In this document: positions 6,824-14,303 of the stretch, in pieces
Position numbering within the stretch: position 1 is the first letter of the stretch
Layout of the letters: the number at the start of each line of letters is the position of its first letter
From: an uncultured Muribaculaceae bacterium
GTDB lineage: Bacteria; Bacteroidota; Bacteroidia; Bacteroidales; Muribaculaceae
DNA: 21,501 nt
NCBI GenBank assembly: GCA_910584665.1
Contig: CAJUBL010000052.1
Location: forward strand, 1 to 21,501
Direction: 5' to 3'
Notes under the pieces: generated by a model
What the model was told of the DNA's origin: nothing
Database searches by the model: none
What the model saw: only the letters and a program-made list of their open reading frames with translations
Translations under genes and position numbers: made by a program

Positions 6824-6888
6824 ATACAATTTATCACACAGTGATGTTCAAAGCATATGTTTTTTTAGAGCGGTACGTTTTTTTTTTG

Positions 6889-6896
6889 TAACTTCG
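6889..6896 (+). promoter_or_regulatory. Probable -7 box for the udk-lptB operon
   Basis: TAACTTCG differs from TAnnTTTG at one base and lies 23 nt before the udk ATG. It is directly preceded by a T10 run (6878-6887) in the spacer. No good -33 box was seen. Confidence 0.4.
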
Positions 6897-6919
6897 TGGT
6901 CAAAATAAAATATACAGAC

Positions 6920-7531
6920 ATGCTGATAATAGGAATAGCCGGAGGGACCGGCTCGGGCAAGACCACTGTGGTCAACAAGATAATCGACAGTTTTCCCGCC
7001 GGGGAAGTTGCCGTCATACCACAGGATTCTTACTATAAGGATTCGAGCCATATACCAGTGGCAGAGCGCAGCAGGATAAACTTTGACGAGCCGGCCGCCA
7101 TTGAGTGGACACTGCTTGTTGAACACCTCAGACAGCTTAAAGAAGGCAAACCGGTAGAGATGCCCACCTACTCCTACCTCACATGTACGCGCCAGCAGGA
7201 GACCGTGCATGTGGAACCCCGCGATGTCGTGATCGTAGAGGGTATACTCGTTCTCACCGATCCGGTGATCCGTGAGATGATGGATGTGAAATGCTTTGTC
7301 GATGCCGACCCGGATGACCGTCTGATACGTGTCATCTCGCGCGACTGCATAGAGCGCGGACGTACTCCCCAGATGGTCATCGACCGTTACCAGAATGTCC
7401 TGAAACCGATGCACTGCATGTATATCGAACCGTCCAAACGGTTCGCCGACCTGATTATCCCGCAGGGTGGTGCCAATACAGTTGCCATAAGACTGCTCAC
7501 CGACTACATCGAATCCAGACTTAAAAAGTAA
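6920..7531 (+). CDS. udk: Uridine kinase
   Basis: This 203-aa cytosolic kinase phosphorylates uridine and cytidine to UMP and CMP in pyrimidine salvage. The P-loop GGTGSGKTT is at residues about 8-16. It is followed by the conserved VAVIPQDSYYKD, NFDEPAAIEW and PTYSYLTCTRQ substrate-binding blocks. VIVEGILVL is the Walker B-like strand, and a CIERGRTPQMVIDRY lid region follows. The length is normal for the family. The ATG at 6920 is preferred to a GTG further upstream, because MLIIGIAGG is the standard start and the promoter lies between. lptB begins 3 nt after the stop, so the two are co-transcribed even though their pathways differ. Confidence 0.93.
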   Translation: MLIIGIAGGTGSGKTTVVNKIIDSFPAGEVAVIPQDSYYKDSSHIPVAERSRINFDEPAAIEWTLLVEHLRQLKEGKPVEMPTYSYLTCTRQQETVHVEPRDVVIVEGILVLTDPVIREMMDVKCFVDADPDDRLIRVISRDCIERGRTPQMVIDRYQNVLKPMHCMYIEPSKRFADLIIPQGGANTVAIRLLTDYIESRLKK

Positions 7532-7534
7532 TCC

Positions 7535-8275
7535 ATGAAACTCAGTACCGACAACCTCGTCAAGAAATATCATCAGCGCACTGTAGTAAACCACGTGTCA
7601 ATCAACGTGACACAGGGAGAGATCGTCGGCCTGCTGGGACCCAACGGCGCCGGCAAGACCACGACATTCTATATGACAGTCGGTCTTATTACCCCAAACG
7701 AAGGACATATATTCCTTGATGATCTGGATATAACAAAATATCCTGTATACAAACGTGCTCAACATGGCATAGGATATCTGGCCCAGGAAGCATCGGTGTT
7801 CCGCAAACTATCGGTCGAGGACAATATACGTGCTGTTCTGGAAATGCGTCCTGATCTTGACAGAGAGCAACAGAAAGAACAGCTGGAGTCACTGATAGCC
7901 GAATTCACGCTCGAGAAAGTCCGCCGTAATCTGGGAGATCAGCTGTCAGGTGGCGAACGCCGCCGTACCGAGATCGCACGATGTCTGGCAATCAACCCGA
8001 AGTTCATCATGCTTGACGAGCCTTTCGCCGGTGTCGACCCTATAGCGGTAGAAGATATCCAGCGGGTGATATATCGTCTTAAAGACAAGAATATCGGCAT
8101 TCTTATCACCGACCATAACGCACCGGAGACGCTGTCTATCACAGATCGCGCATACCTTCTGTTCGAGGGGAAGATTCTGTTCCAGGGCACAAGCGAGGAA
8201 CTTGCGGAAAACCCGCTCGTACGCGAAAAATATCTTACAAAGAACTTCATATTCCATCGTAAGAAATTCGACTGA
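7535..8275 (+). CDS. lptB: LPS export ABC transporter ATP-binding protein
   Basis: This 246-aa ATPase powers the LptB2FG complex, which extracts lipopolysaccharide from the inner membrane for transport to the outer membrane. All motifs are present: Walker A GPNGAGKTT (residues 35-43), Q-loop YLAQE (Gln84), signature LSGGERRR (137-144), Walker B FIMLDEPF (Asp161-Glu162) and the switch His194 in ITDHN. FAGVDPIAVEDIQ and the AQHGIGYLAQE block are diagnostic of LptB among ABC ATPases. The gene is tightly linked to udk upstream and is followed after about 45 nt by an exported hydrolase. The LptF/G and LptC genes are not in this window. Confidence 0.94.
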   Translation: MKLSTDNLVKKYHQRTVVNHVSINVTQGEIVGLLGPNGAGKTTTFYMTVGLITPNEGHIFLDDLDITKYPVYKRAQHGIGYLAQEASVFRKLSVEDNIRAVLEMRPDLDREQQKEQLESLIAEFTLEKVRRNLGDQLSGGERRRTEIARCLAINPKFIMLDEPFAGVDPIAVEDIQRVIYRLKDKNIGILITDHNAPETLSITDRAYLLFEGKILFQGTSEELAENPLVREKYLTKNFIFHRKKFD

Positions 8276-8320
8276 TCCGCGTTGCCGAACATCCCTGCCA
8301 TGTATTTTGTTATAGGGTAT

Positions 8321-9310
8321 ATGAAACGTACGTTGTCTGTCATCATATTATGCGTTTATACGCTCTCATGCGCGGCACAATGGCATCCCGATTCAATGCT
8401 TACCGGCTATAGTTTCCGCTCGGTAATCCATCCCGACGACTATCAGGGTCCCGTAGTATCCACAATCATACGCCACGACTCGGTCGTACCACGCAACCGC
8501 GGCATATTATACATTCACGGTTTCAACGACTACTTTTTTCAAAAAGAACTCGGGGACTCTGTTACGGCACACGACTGGAACTTCCGGGCCGTCGACCTGC
8601 GACGCTACGGGCGATCGCTCCGGACCGGAATGAAGCGATACCAGACACGAGATCTGACAGAATATTTTCCTGACATAGACTCAGCTATCGTAGATATGGG
8701 CCATGCAGGAATTGATACGATAGTCATACTCGCCCATTCCACCGGAGGACTCATAGCCTCCCTATATATGAATGGCTCACCGCCGGACCAGATTGACGGA
8801 CTGATTCTCAACAGTCCTTTCCTCGACTGGAACATGAACGGTTTCACACGCAGAATTCTGATTCCTATAGTAAGTTGCATCGGTTCACACTTTCCTGACA
8901 TACCTATCAGACAGGACTCCGATTCCAGTTATTCGGAAAGTCTGCTGGCATCACATAACGGGGAATGGCATTTCGATACCGATAAGAAGCTGATGGTATC
9001 TCCGTCAGTGACAAGCGGATGGATACATGCTATCAATGAAGCGCAGAAGGAACTTCACCACCATTCAGACATCACAGTACCGATATTGCTTATGCACTCA
9101 TCACAGAGTGTCGGCGGGGCACAGGCATCACAGGGAGATGCGGTGCTCAATGTCAGGCACATAAGCAAATGGGGACGTCGTTTAGGTCCGGATGTGACAG
9201 AAGTAACAGTCCGGAACGGTCTTCACGACCTTATTCTCTCCAAGCCCGAGATCCGCGCCGCTGTATACTCCTCCATGTTCAGCTGGCTTGACCTTCACTA
9301 CGGCCGCTGA
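8321..9310 (+). CDS. Secreted alpha/beta hydrolase (serine hydrolase, S33-like)
   Basis: This 329-aa protein has a signal peptide (MKRTLSVIILCVYTLSCAAQ). The Cys at residue 17 could make it a lipoprotein, but the preceding residues fit a lipobox poorly. The alpha/beta-hydrolase fold is clear: the oxyanion strand GILYIHGFNDY (about 61-71), RAVDLRRYGRS, the nucleophile elbow ILAHSTGG with Ser140, PILLMHSSQS before a likely acid Asp, and GLHDLILS with catalytic His302. Relatives are annotated as lysophospholipase- or monoglyceride-lipase-like, and the substrate here is unknown. The ATG at 8321 is preferred over an earlier TTG (8282) because the signal peptide begins there. It may be read through from lptB. 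Confidence 0.85.
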   Translation: MKRTLSVIILCVYTLSCAAQWHPDSMLTGYSFRSVIHPDDYQGPVVSTIIRHDSVVPRNRGILYIHGFNDYFFQKELGDSVTAHDWNFRAVDLRRYGRSLRTGMKRYQTRDLTEYFPDIDSAIVDMGHAGIDTIVILAHSTGGLIASLYMNGSPPDQIDGLILNSPFLDWNMNGFTRRILIPIVSCIGSHFPDIPIRQDSDSSYSESLLASHNGEWHFDTDKKLMVSPSVTSGWIHAINEAQKELHHHSDITVPILLMHSSQSVGGAQASQGDAVLNVRHISKWGRRLGPDVTEVTVRNGLHDLILSKPEIRAAVYSSMFSWLDLHYGR

Positions 9311-9408
9311 CACGCCAGACAGCATAGAACAACAATCAACACCCTGAAAATCAAAATAGTATAAGCTTAACAGCGTCTGGATATTGAATTCAGGACCGCA
9401 TAAGTATA

Positions 9409-11517
9409 TCAGAGACGTTTCATTTCAGCCTCGGAAGCGGAGTTGCCTTTGTATTTGTTCTTGCGGGGATTGAACTGATAGATTATGTTGAGGCAGACTC
9501 CGCGACGGTCATATTTCTGCTGTTTGTTTACAAAAACGCCATATGTATTCATCGTCCAGTCATTGTTGGCGGTATTGAATATATCGGTGGCAGATAATTT
9601 AAGGGTAAGAGATCTATTTAAGAAGGTCTTGCCAATAGACACTTCCATTGTAAACCAAGTGGTCCCGAACTGATTGGTGTGCATATCGCCTCGCCCCTGT
9701 CCGCTCATGTCGACCGTCAGTGTCCAGTTTTTCGGCAAAGCAATTGTATTGTCAAAGAAGTAAGAGAAAATGGGACGATTGTAGTCTGTGCCGGCTATAT
9801 CAAGCCATTGTTTATAAAGTCCGAGGGTGATATTGGGAGTCCATCGGCGAATCGGACGACTCCAGACCAGATACGCGCTCAATGCTGTAACGTCGATGTT
9901 AACAGGATGCATTAGCAACTGCAGATTATTTCTTCGAAAGCGGCAAGCCGATAAGTCGGCTGGATATAGCTGTTTGACAAAGGCGTAGGTATCGATGCCA
10001 CGCGTGAGGTCGGCTTGCAGCATGAAGTCGTTACACATTCCGGACAGTTGGACGTCGTGCATACGCTCATCACGTAATCCCGGATTGCCGCCCTCGATTT
10101 CATGGCGCCCGACGTATGAGAGTGAACCTGTAAGCTGCGAATACGGCGGTTTGACCGTTGTCAATTTGTAACTTAGGCTGATCTGCGAACGGTCGTTGAA
10201 CGAATAGCCCAATGAAATATCCGGTGTGAGCAGATTGTCGCGGCGACTCACTTTCTCATCGCGTTTGCCGTTGACCTTGAAATCATAGTCTACATATTCA
10301 TACCTTGCGCCTACCGACATATTGAATTTGCCGAATATCCGCTTCCATGATGCAAACGCGGCGGCAGACATCTGCCGCGCGTCGGTCAACGACGAAGGTA
10401 TGTATTGGCCGACCTGGGCGTTAAGCATCTGATAGTCGAGCGATGTATGCGTATAGCTGTCCTGTGTGCCGACAGTGAAATCCCCTTTGGCAAGCGGAAA
10501 ATTCAGATAGAGCTTGCCGGCCCAAAGGGTAGAATGGCGGTTGTCGGTTGAATTGACATCATCGGCGGCGGCATCAGGATAGTTAGTAGCCACGGAATTG
10601 CCAGCAACCGAGTGTTTGTAATCCCCGTCGAAATGCAGGAGGTATTTATCGGCGAAGGTATTCTCATAGTACATCGAAACGAGGTGGCTGTGTGCACGGG
10701 TGGATTTGTCTATTACACGCGAGAGCGGCGTTTCATTGTCGAGCCATTCAGCGCCGTTGTTGGTAAAATTGCCTCGTTCGGGATTATAGCGGTAATATGC
10801 TCCGAAAGACTGATTGCCGAGAGTATAGTTGAAGCCGCCGCGGATTATGCCGGTATTTGAGAGGAAATTATTATGTTGTGAACTACCCACAACGGTTTCA
10901 GTTCCGTTATAGGTAAGAGTATTAGTTGTTAAGCCTTTTATGATTTTATCATCATGATTATACGAACCGTCAAGATAGATATCCCATGCACTAAGACGAT
11001 AATTAAGTGCGAGGTAGTCCATTACAGACCACCTTCGGCGACATTGCAGCTGTAATTGGTCGGTAACGGACAGTCCTTGCGCGAGGTTCCGCTTTGTTGT
11101 GATGCGTAGCACTGCGCCGGTCGTGCTTTCATAAGCCGCCCCCGGAGCCATCAGCAGCTCTACTTTACGAAGATTGGACGACAGAATCTGTTGCAACTCC
11201 ATTTCGTCACGCATGGGGCGGCCGTCAATATAGATTTCCACGTTGCCTTTGCCTATGACGCTGACAGTGTTGTCCTCAACTTTTATCATAGGTAGCTGAG
11301 CAAGTACATCAAGCGTATTGCCGATGTCCGCGAGATTGCTCCCCGGGATAGTCGATACGAGGGTGGTCCCGACCAGTTCCGTAGCGGGTTGCCTGGCCGT
11401 TACCACCACTTCCTGAAGTTTACGTGTGAGACTGTCTGTGACCTCTTGCGACCGGGCGTTAAATGATGATACAGTCAGGATTGCCGCAATGATCGAGATA
11501 AGGATTTCAGCGTTCAT
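9409..11517 (-). CDS. TonB-dependent receptor / outer membrane beta-barrel family protein
   Basis: This 702-aa outer-membrane protein has a signal peptide (about residues 1-23, ending NARSQ), then a short TonB-box-like segment (LQEVVVTARQ). The plug domain spans about 45-155 (LADIGNTLDVLAQLPMIKVEDN.., GKGNVEIYIDGRPMRD, LRKVELLMAPGAAYES) and is followed by a long C-terminal barrel with alternating aromatic strands. It belongs to the outer-membrane beta-barrel class rather than the SusC class: the SusC motifs and the long C-terminal half are lacking, and so is the N-terminal carboxypeptidase-like domain that often precedes the plug. The substrate cannot be read from sequence. It is the last gene of the minus-strand cluster but has its own promoter (11537-11569) next to repeated GTCAGACTTTT boxes. 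Confidence 0.9.
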   Translation of the reverse strand: MNAEILISIIAAILTVSSFNARSQEVTDSLTRKLQEVVVTARQPATELVGTTLVSTIPGSNLADIGNTLDVLAQLPMIKVEDNTVSVIGKGNVEIYIDGRPMRDEMELQQILSSNLRKVELLMAPGAAYESTTGAVLRITTKRNLAQGLSVTDQLQLQCRRRWSVMDYLALNYRLSAWDIYLDGSYNHDDKIIKGLTTNTLTYNGTETVVGSSQHNNFLSNTGIIRGGFNYTLGNQSFGAYYRYNPERGNFTNNGAEWLDNETPLSRVIDKSTRAHSHLVSMYYENTFADKYLLHFDGDYKHSVAGNSVATNYPDAAADDVNSTDNRHSTLWAGKLYLNFPLAKGDFTVGTQDSYTHTSLDYQMLNAQVGQYIPSSLTDARQMSAAAFASWKRIFGKFNMSVGARYEYVDYDFKVNGKRDEKVSRRDNLLTPDISLGYSFNDRSQISLSYKLTTVKPPYSQLTGSLSYVGRHEIEGGNPGLRDERMHDVQLSGMCNDFMLQADLTRGIDTYAFVKQLYPADLSACRFRRNNLQLLMHPVNIDVTALSAYLVWSRPIRRWTPNITLGLYKQWLDIAGTDYNRPIFSYFFDNTIALPKNWTLTVDMSGQGRGDMHTNQFGTTWFTMEVSIGKTFLNRSLTLKLSATDIFNTANNDWTMNTYGVFVNKQQKYDRRGVCLNIIYQFNPRKNKYKGNSASEAEMKRL

Positions 11518-11536
11518 GTGAATTAAATTTTTGTTG

Positions 11537-11569
11537 CAAAATTACTCACAAATGAAGCCGTACTCCAAA
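11537..11569 (-). promoter_or_regulatory. Promoter of the TonB-dependent receptor gene
   Basis: On the minus strand TTTG (11569-11566) is followed after 21 nt by TAATTTTG (11544-11537), a full match to the Bacteroidota consensus, 20 nt before the ATG. Confidence 0.75.
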
Positions 11570-11571
11570 TT

Positions 11572-11645
11572 AAAAGTCTGACACCATTGTTTACAAATAA
11601 GTGCTGATCAATATATTAAAAAGGTAAGTCTGCAAAAAGTCTGAC
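11572..11645 (-). repeat. Repeated GTCAGACTTTT boxes upstream of the receptor promoter
   Basis: GTCAGACTTTT occurs on the minus strand at 11582-11572, touching the -33 box, and again at 11645-11635, exactly 63 bp upstream. A third partial copy, GCAGACTTA, lies at 11633-11625. Same orientation and a spacing close to six helical turns suggest a regulator site. Confidence 0.5.
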
Positions 11646-11660
11646 TGGAATTATTTAACC

Positions 11661-12647
11661 TCAGAAAATCTTTGCAAAATCAGCGTTCTTTGCCATGCCA
11701 GCTTCCAGGAGTCTCTTTTTAAGCCGCGATTTTCTTTTGTAGATAACATCAGCCGACTCGCCGAGAAGAAGGCTTATAGTGCGTGTCGAAAGGTTGCTCG
11801 CAAGATAAACGGTCAACTGATAATCTTCGGGCCTGATGTCCGGAAGCGTTGTTTTTATAAAAGAAAGAATATTATCGCGACAGTCGTTGACAGCCTTCTC
11901 CATGTCCGAAAATGATTCGGTTCGTACCGCCTCTATTTCGCTTTTTACTTTATCGGCAATGGCTTTGCGTTCTGTTTTTGTGCCTTGCGATTCATAATAG
12001 GTCTGACAGAGAGAGTCAATAAGTTCAAAACGATTTTCAAGCAATCCGTGGAGTGTGGCTTGAAGTCGGCTCACGTCATCAGTCTTTGACAAAATTGATT
12101 TATTAAGCATTGAGGCTTCGGCCATGAGCGCGTCGTTTTGTGCCGACTTGATTTTAAGCCGCTGACGCATCCAGACGATAATACCGGCGGCGATAATAAG
12201 AACAATCAATCCTATATAAACAATATGCTCACGTATCGCCCGCTCTTTGTACAGCATAAACTCTTTCTCCTTTTGGAGATAAAGAGCAGTGGCGAGTTCA
12301 TTTTTATTATCAGTCGCTTGCTGCAGAGCCTTTATACGCGAGGCCCTGTTATACTCGTCCTTATAATTATGAACGCTGTAATAGTCAACCGCTATATTTA
12401 TGATTGTATCGGTCGGAGCGGCGAGATTGTTGGCAAGCATCGTCTCGCTGTAAAGTAAAGCCCACCGGGCAATTGTAGCCGAATCCTTAAACTCTGAGAT
12501 ATCATACCCATTGAGACGGGCCATTGCTTCAGCCGGATCATCCTGTAGTATTATGGATATATCATCAAGTTCGCCACTTATCTTTGAACCGGAACAGGAA
12601 CATCCGGTCACGGCCGATAATATTACAAGATACAGCAGAATACGCAT
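11661..12647 (-). CDS. Membrane-spanning regulator with C-terminal helix-turn-helix
   Basis: This 328-aa protein starts with a signal-like segment and possible lipobox (SAVTGC, Cys16). Residues about 20-135 are helical with TPR-like spacing and should face the periplasm. One transmembrane helix follows (about 142-160, VYIGLIVLIIAAGIIVWM), then a cytoplasmic coiled coil (about 165-255). The C-terminal helical DNA-binding-like domain (about 280-325, STRTISLLLGESADVIYKRKSRLKKRL) resembles the LuxR-type C-termini of Bacteroidales TPR regulators. This layout makes it a one-component membrane regulator. Only 1 nt separates it from the upstream porin-like gene, and the next gene downstream is the TonB receptor. 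Control of the receptor is plausible but unproven. Exact family membership is uncertain. Confidence 0.7.
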   Translation of the reverse strand: MRILLYLVILSAVTGCSCSGSKISGELDDISIILQDDPAEAMARLNGYDISEFKDSATIARWALLYSETMLANNLAAPTDTIINIAVDYYSVHNYKDEYNRASRIKALQQATDNKNELATALYLQKEKEFMLYKERAIREHIVYIGLIVLIIAAGIIVWMRQRLKIKSAQNDALMAEASMLNKSILSKTDDVSRLQATLHGLLENRFELIDSLCQTYYESQGTKTERKAIADKVKSEIEAVRTESFSDMEKAVNDCRDNILSFIKTTLPDIRPEDYQLTVYLASNLSTRTISLLLGESADVIYKRKSRLKKRLLEAGMAKNADFAKIF

Positions 12648-12648
12648 T

Positions 12649-13398
12649 TCAGAAGATGTAGCTGAACGAGAACATTGCCGTAAGAGGACGTATACGGTCC
12701 ATACCGAATATCACCTGTCCGATAGCTTCCCCCAGATTATCGGCCAATCCCTCGGACGAAAGCCTTGCTATTCCCCAGGAGATATTACCGCCGACAGCGT
12801 AATGCCTGTCAATCTCCAGTTCTATGCCCCATGACAGGCCTGCATCCCAGCGGTTGAGTTTAGGCAACTTAAAAGGCTTCCGGTTGCTCGTCTGCGCATC
12901 ACCATAATAGTCACACCCCTCCGAAAAAAGATTCTCCGGCATGGATATTGTCCCTCCGCCGTCAGGCCTGACCTTGGTCTTGCCACGCACACCTATACCA
13001 ACATACGGGCCAGTCTTAAGTGTGAGGCCACAGCGGTCTGAGACAGGAAAACGCACCGCAAACATAACCGGCAACTCGATAAAGTCAAGCGAGATATGCA
13101 TACGGGCCTCACTGATCTGCTCGGCTCCATAATAACCTTCAACCACCCCACCCTTGTGACTGAACATAAGGCCCGGCCTTATAGAAAACCATCCTTTGAC
13201 CGGAATAATTGCCGACGGACCTACTCGATATGAGGTAGCGGCAGCCGAGTGTCCCGGCAACCCCATCAGCACTCCTGTACCGATATTACCCTCAACAGCC
13301 CATCCTACACGGGCCGACGCTCCTGATGAAGACAAGAGCACAAACAGCAAAATCGATAATCGGCACGTAAATGAGATAACTCTGGTTCTGTCAGACAT
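12649..13398 (-). CDS. Outer membrane beta-barrel protein (PorT-like)
   Basis: This protein has 249 aa counted from the ATG at 13398, which gives a clean signal peptide (MSDRTRVISFTCRLSILLFVLLSSSGASA). A GTG at 13455 overlapping the previous stop would add 19 residues and spoil the signal, so it is not used. The mature part shows eight or so amphipathic strands: WAVEGNIGTGVLMG, FSIRPGLMFSHKGG, ISLDFIELPVMFAVRFP, LTLKTGPYVGIGV, WDAGLSWGIELEI and the terminal LTAMFSFSYIF ending in Phe. This is the pattern of the Bacteroidota outer-membrane beta-barrel (OMP_b-brl_2) family. It has a 53-nt gap to the lipoprotein gene upstream and a 1-nt gap to the regulator downstream. The role is unknown, perhaps structural. 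Confidence 0.8.
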   Translation of the reverse strand: MSDRTRVISFTCRLSILLFVLLSSSGASARVGWAVEGNIGTGVLMGLPGHSAAATSYRVGPSAIIPVKGWFSIRPGLMFSHKGGVVEGYYGAEQISEARMHISLDFIELPVMFAVRFPVSDRCGLTLKTGPYVGIGVRGKTKVRPDGGGTISMPENLFSEGCDYYGDAQTSNRKPFKLPKLNRWDAGLSWGIELEIDRHYAVGGNISWGIARLSSEGLADNLGEAIGQVIFGMDRIRPLTAMFSFSYIF

Positions 13399-13451
13399 AT
13401 TGAACTGATTTAATGCAATAAAAATATACTGATAAGATATGACATCCCGTA

Positions 13452-14303
13452 TCACTCAGATGCCGATGCGGCAAGACGTTCAGCCTGGCTGCGAGCTATT
13501 TCAAGCTGACGGTTGAGACGCTCGCGTTCGAATGCAAGCTGACGGGCTTCAACTATAGCCCGCGAGAAGTTATAACAGCTGGCAACAGCATTGACTTGTT
13601 TAGAGCTCAGCTTTATGCTTTTCGATTTATCTCCAATGATAACCACCGACATAGCTCTTCCGTTATGTTCATCGGCAAATTTCCCGGCAGCCTCACTCTG
13701 CTCCGGCGAATACGTTATGACTTCACTGCCGCCGATACGATAGTTCATCTCCCCATCATATGGTACAGGTCCTGCTGTCACCGACTCACCGTCACATTTC
13801 AGAGAGAAACCTGTATGCTTTATGCCGCCCGGATTTACCGAAGAAATAAAATAAAACTGTCCTATCTCCGAGACCCGCGGCTGTACACCGGTACCATTCA
13901 TGAAATCGGCATTAAAAGTAGCCCTGTCTACATAATACGGTTCGACAAGACGTGGATCGTCAACCTTTTTCATTGACAGCAGCAATTTATCATAACAATC
14001 CCTGAGCATAGCAATCGAATCATCGACAATCCTGATCTGCATCTCGGTAGCGTTTATCATAACCGTAGGACGAAACTTCATGGCAGATCGCTGCCATTCT
14101 GTCTCTGTCTTGTAGTTTGACTGAAGGGAATCCAGCAACGTCAACGCCTTCATAGGGTCACCATCCAGATTACACGACTGTGCCTGTTCGTACAGAGTGC
14201 GGGCCGCCCGGGCTGTCTCGCTTTCTCCGCCACACGATGTTTCAGCCACCATAGCGGCCACTGCGGCCGCAACCAGCACACGTCTAATTATTACGTTCGA
14301 CAT
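13452..14303 (-). CDS. Putative lipoprotein with C-terminal coiled coil, function unknown
   Basis: The 283-aa product is not recognised as a named family. It has a basic N-terminus, a hydrophobic stretch and a lipobox-like ETSCGG around residue 24, so it is probably a lipoprotein. Residues about 30-115 are helical, including EQAQSCNLDGDPMKALTLLDSLQ in a TPR-like pattern. The middle section (about 125-215) is beta-rich and ends in SEVITYSPEQS. The C-terminus (about 230-283) is a charged helix with heptads (ARQLAFERERLNRQLEIARSQAERL). Its ATG lies 20 nt inside the end of relA in another frame, so translation is coupled to that gene. The overlap links an envelope lipoprotein to the stringent-response enzyme, which is a curious pairing. 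Confidence 0.75.
   Translation of the reverse strand: MSNVIIRRVLVAAAVAAMVAETSCGGESETARAARTLYEQAQSCNLDGDPMKALTLLDSLQSNYKTETEWQRSAMKFRPTVMINATEMQIRIVDDSIAMLRDCYDKLLLSMKKVDDPRLVEPYYVDRATFNADFMNGTGVQPRVSEIGQFYFISSVNPGGIKHTGFSLKCDGESVTAGPVPYDGEMNYRIGGSEVITYSPEQSEAAGKFADEHNGRAMSVVIIGDKSKSIKLSSKQVNAVASCYNFSRAIVEARQLAFERERLNRQLEIARSQAERLAASASE

Noticed and set aside
6848..7594. 248-codon open frame on the minus strand opposite udk
   Set aside because: It is antisense to a full, motif-complete uridine kinase. Its composition is that of a shadow frame, and no signal or domain was seen.
9366..9377. CTTAACAGCGTC shared with 21236-21247
   Set aside because: A single 12-mer match is expected by chance in 21.5 kb, and the surrounding sequences do not align.
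9315..9380. CCAGAC ... GTCTGG inverted pair between convergent genes as a terminator
   Set aside because: The arms are only 6 bp and 54 bp apart, with no T tract, so chance is likely.
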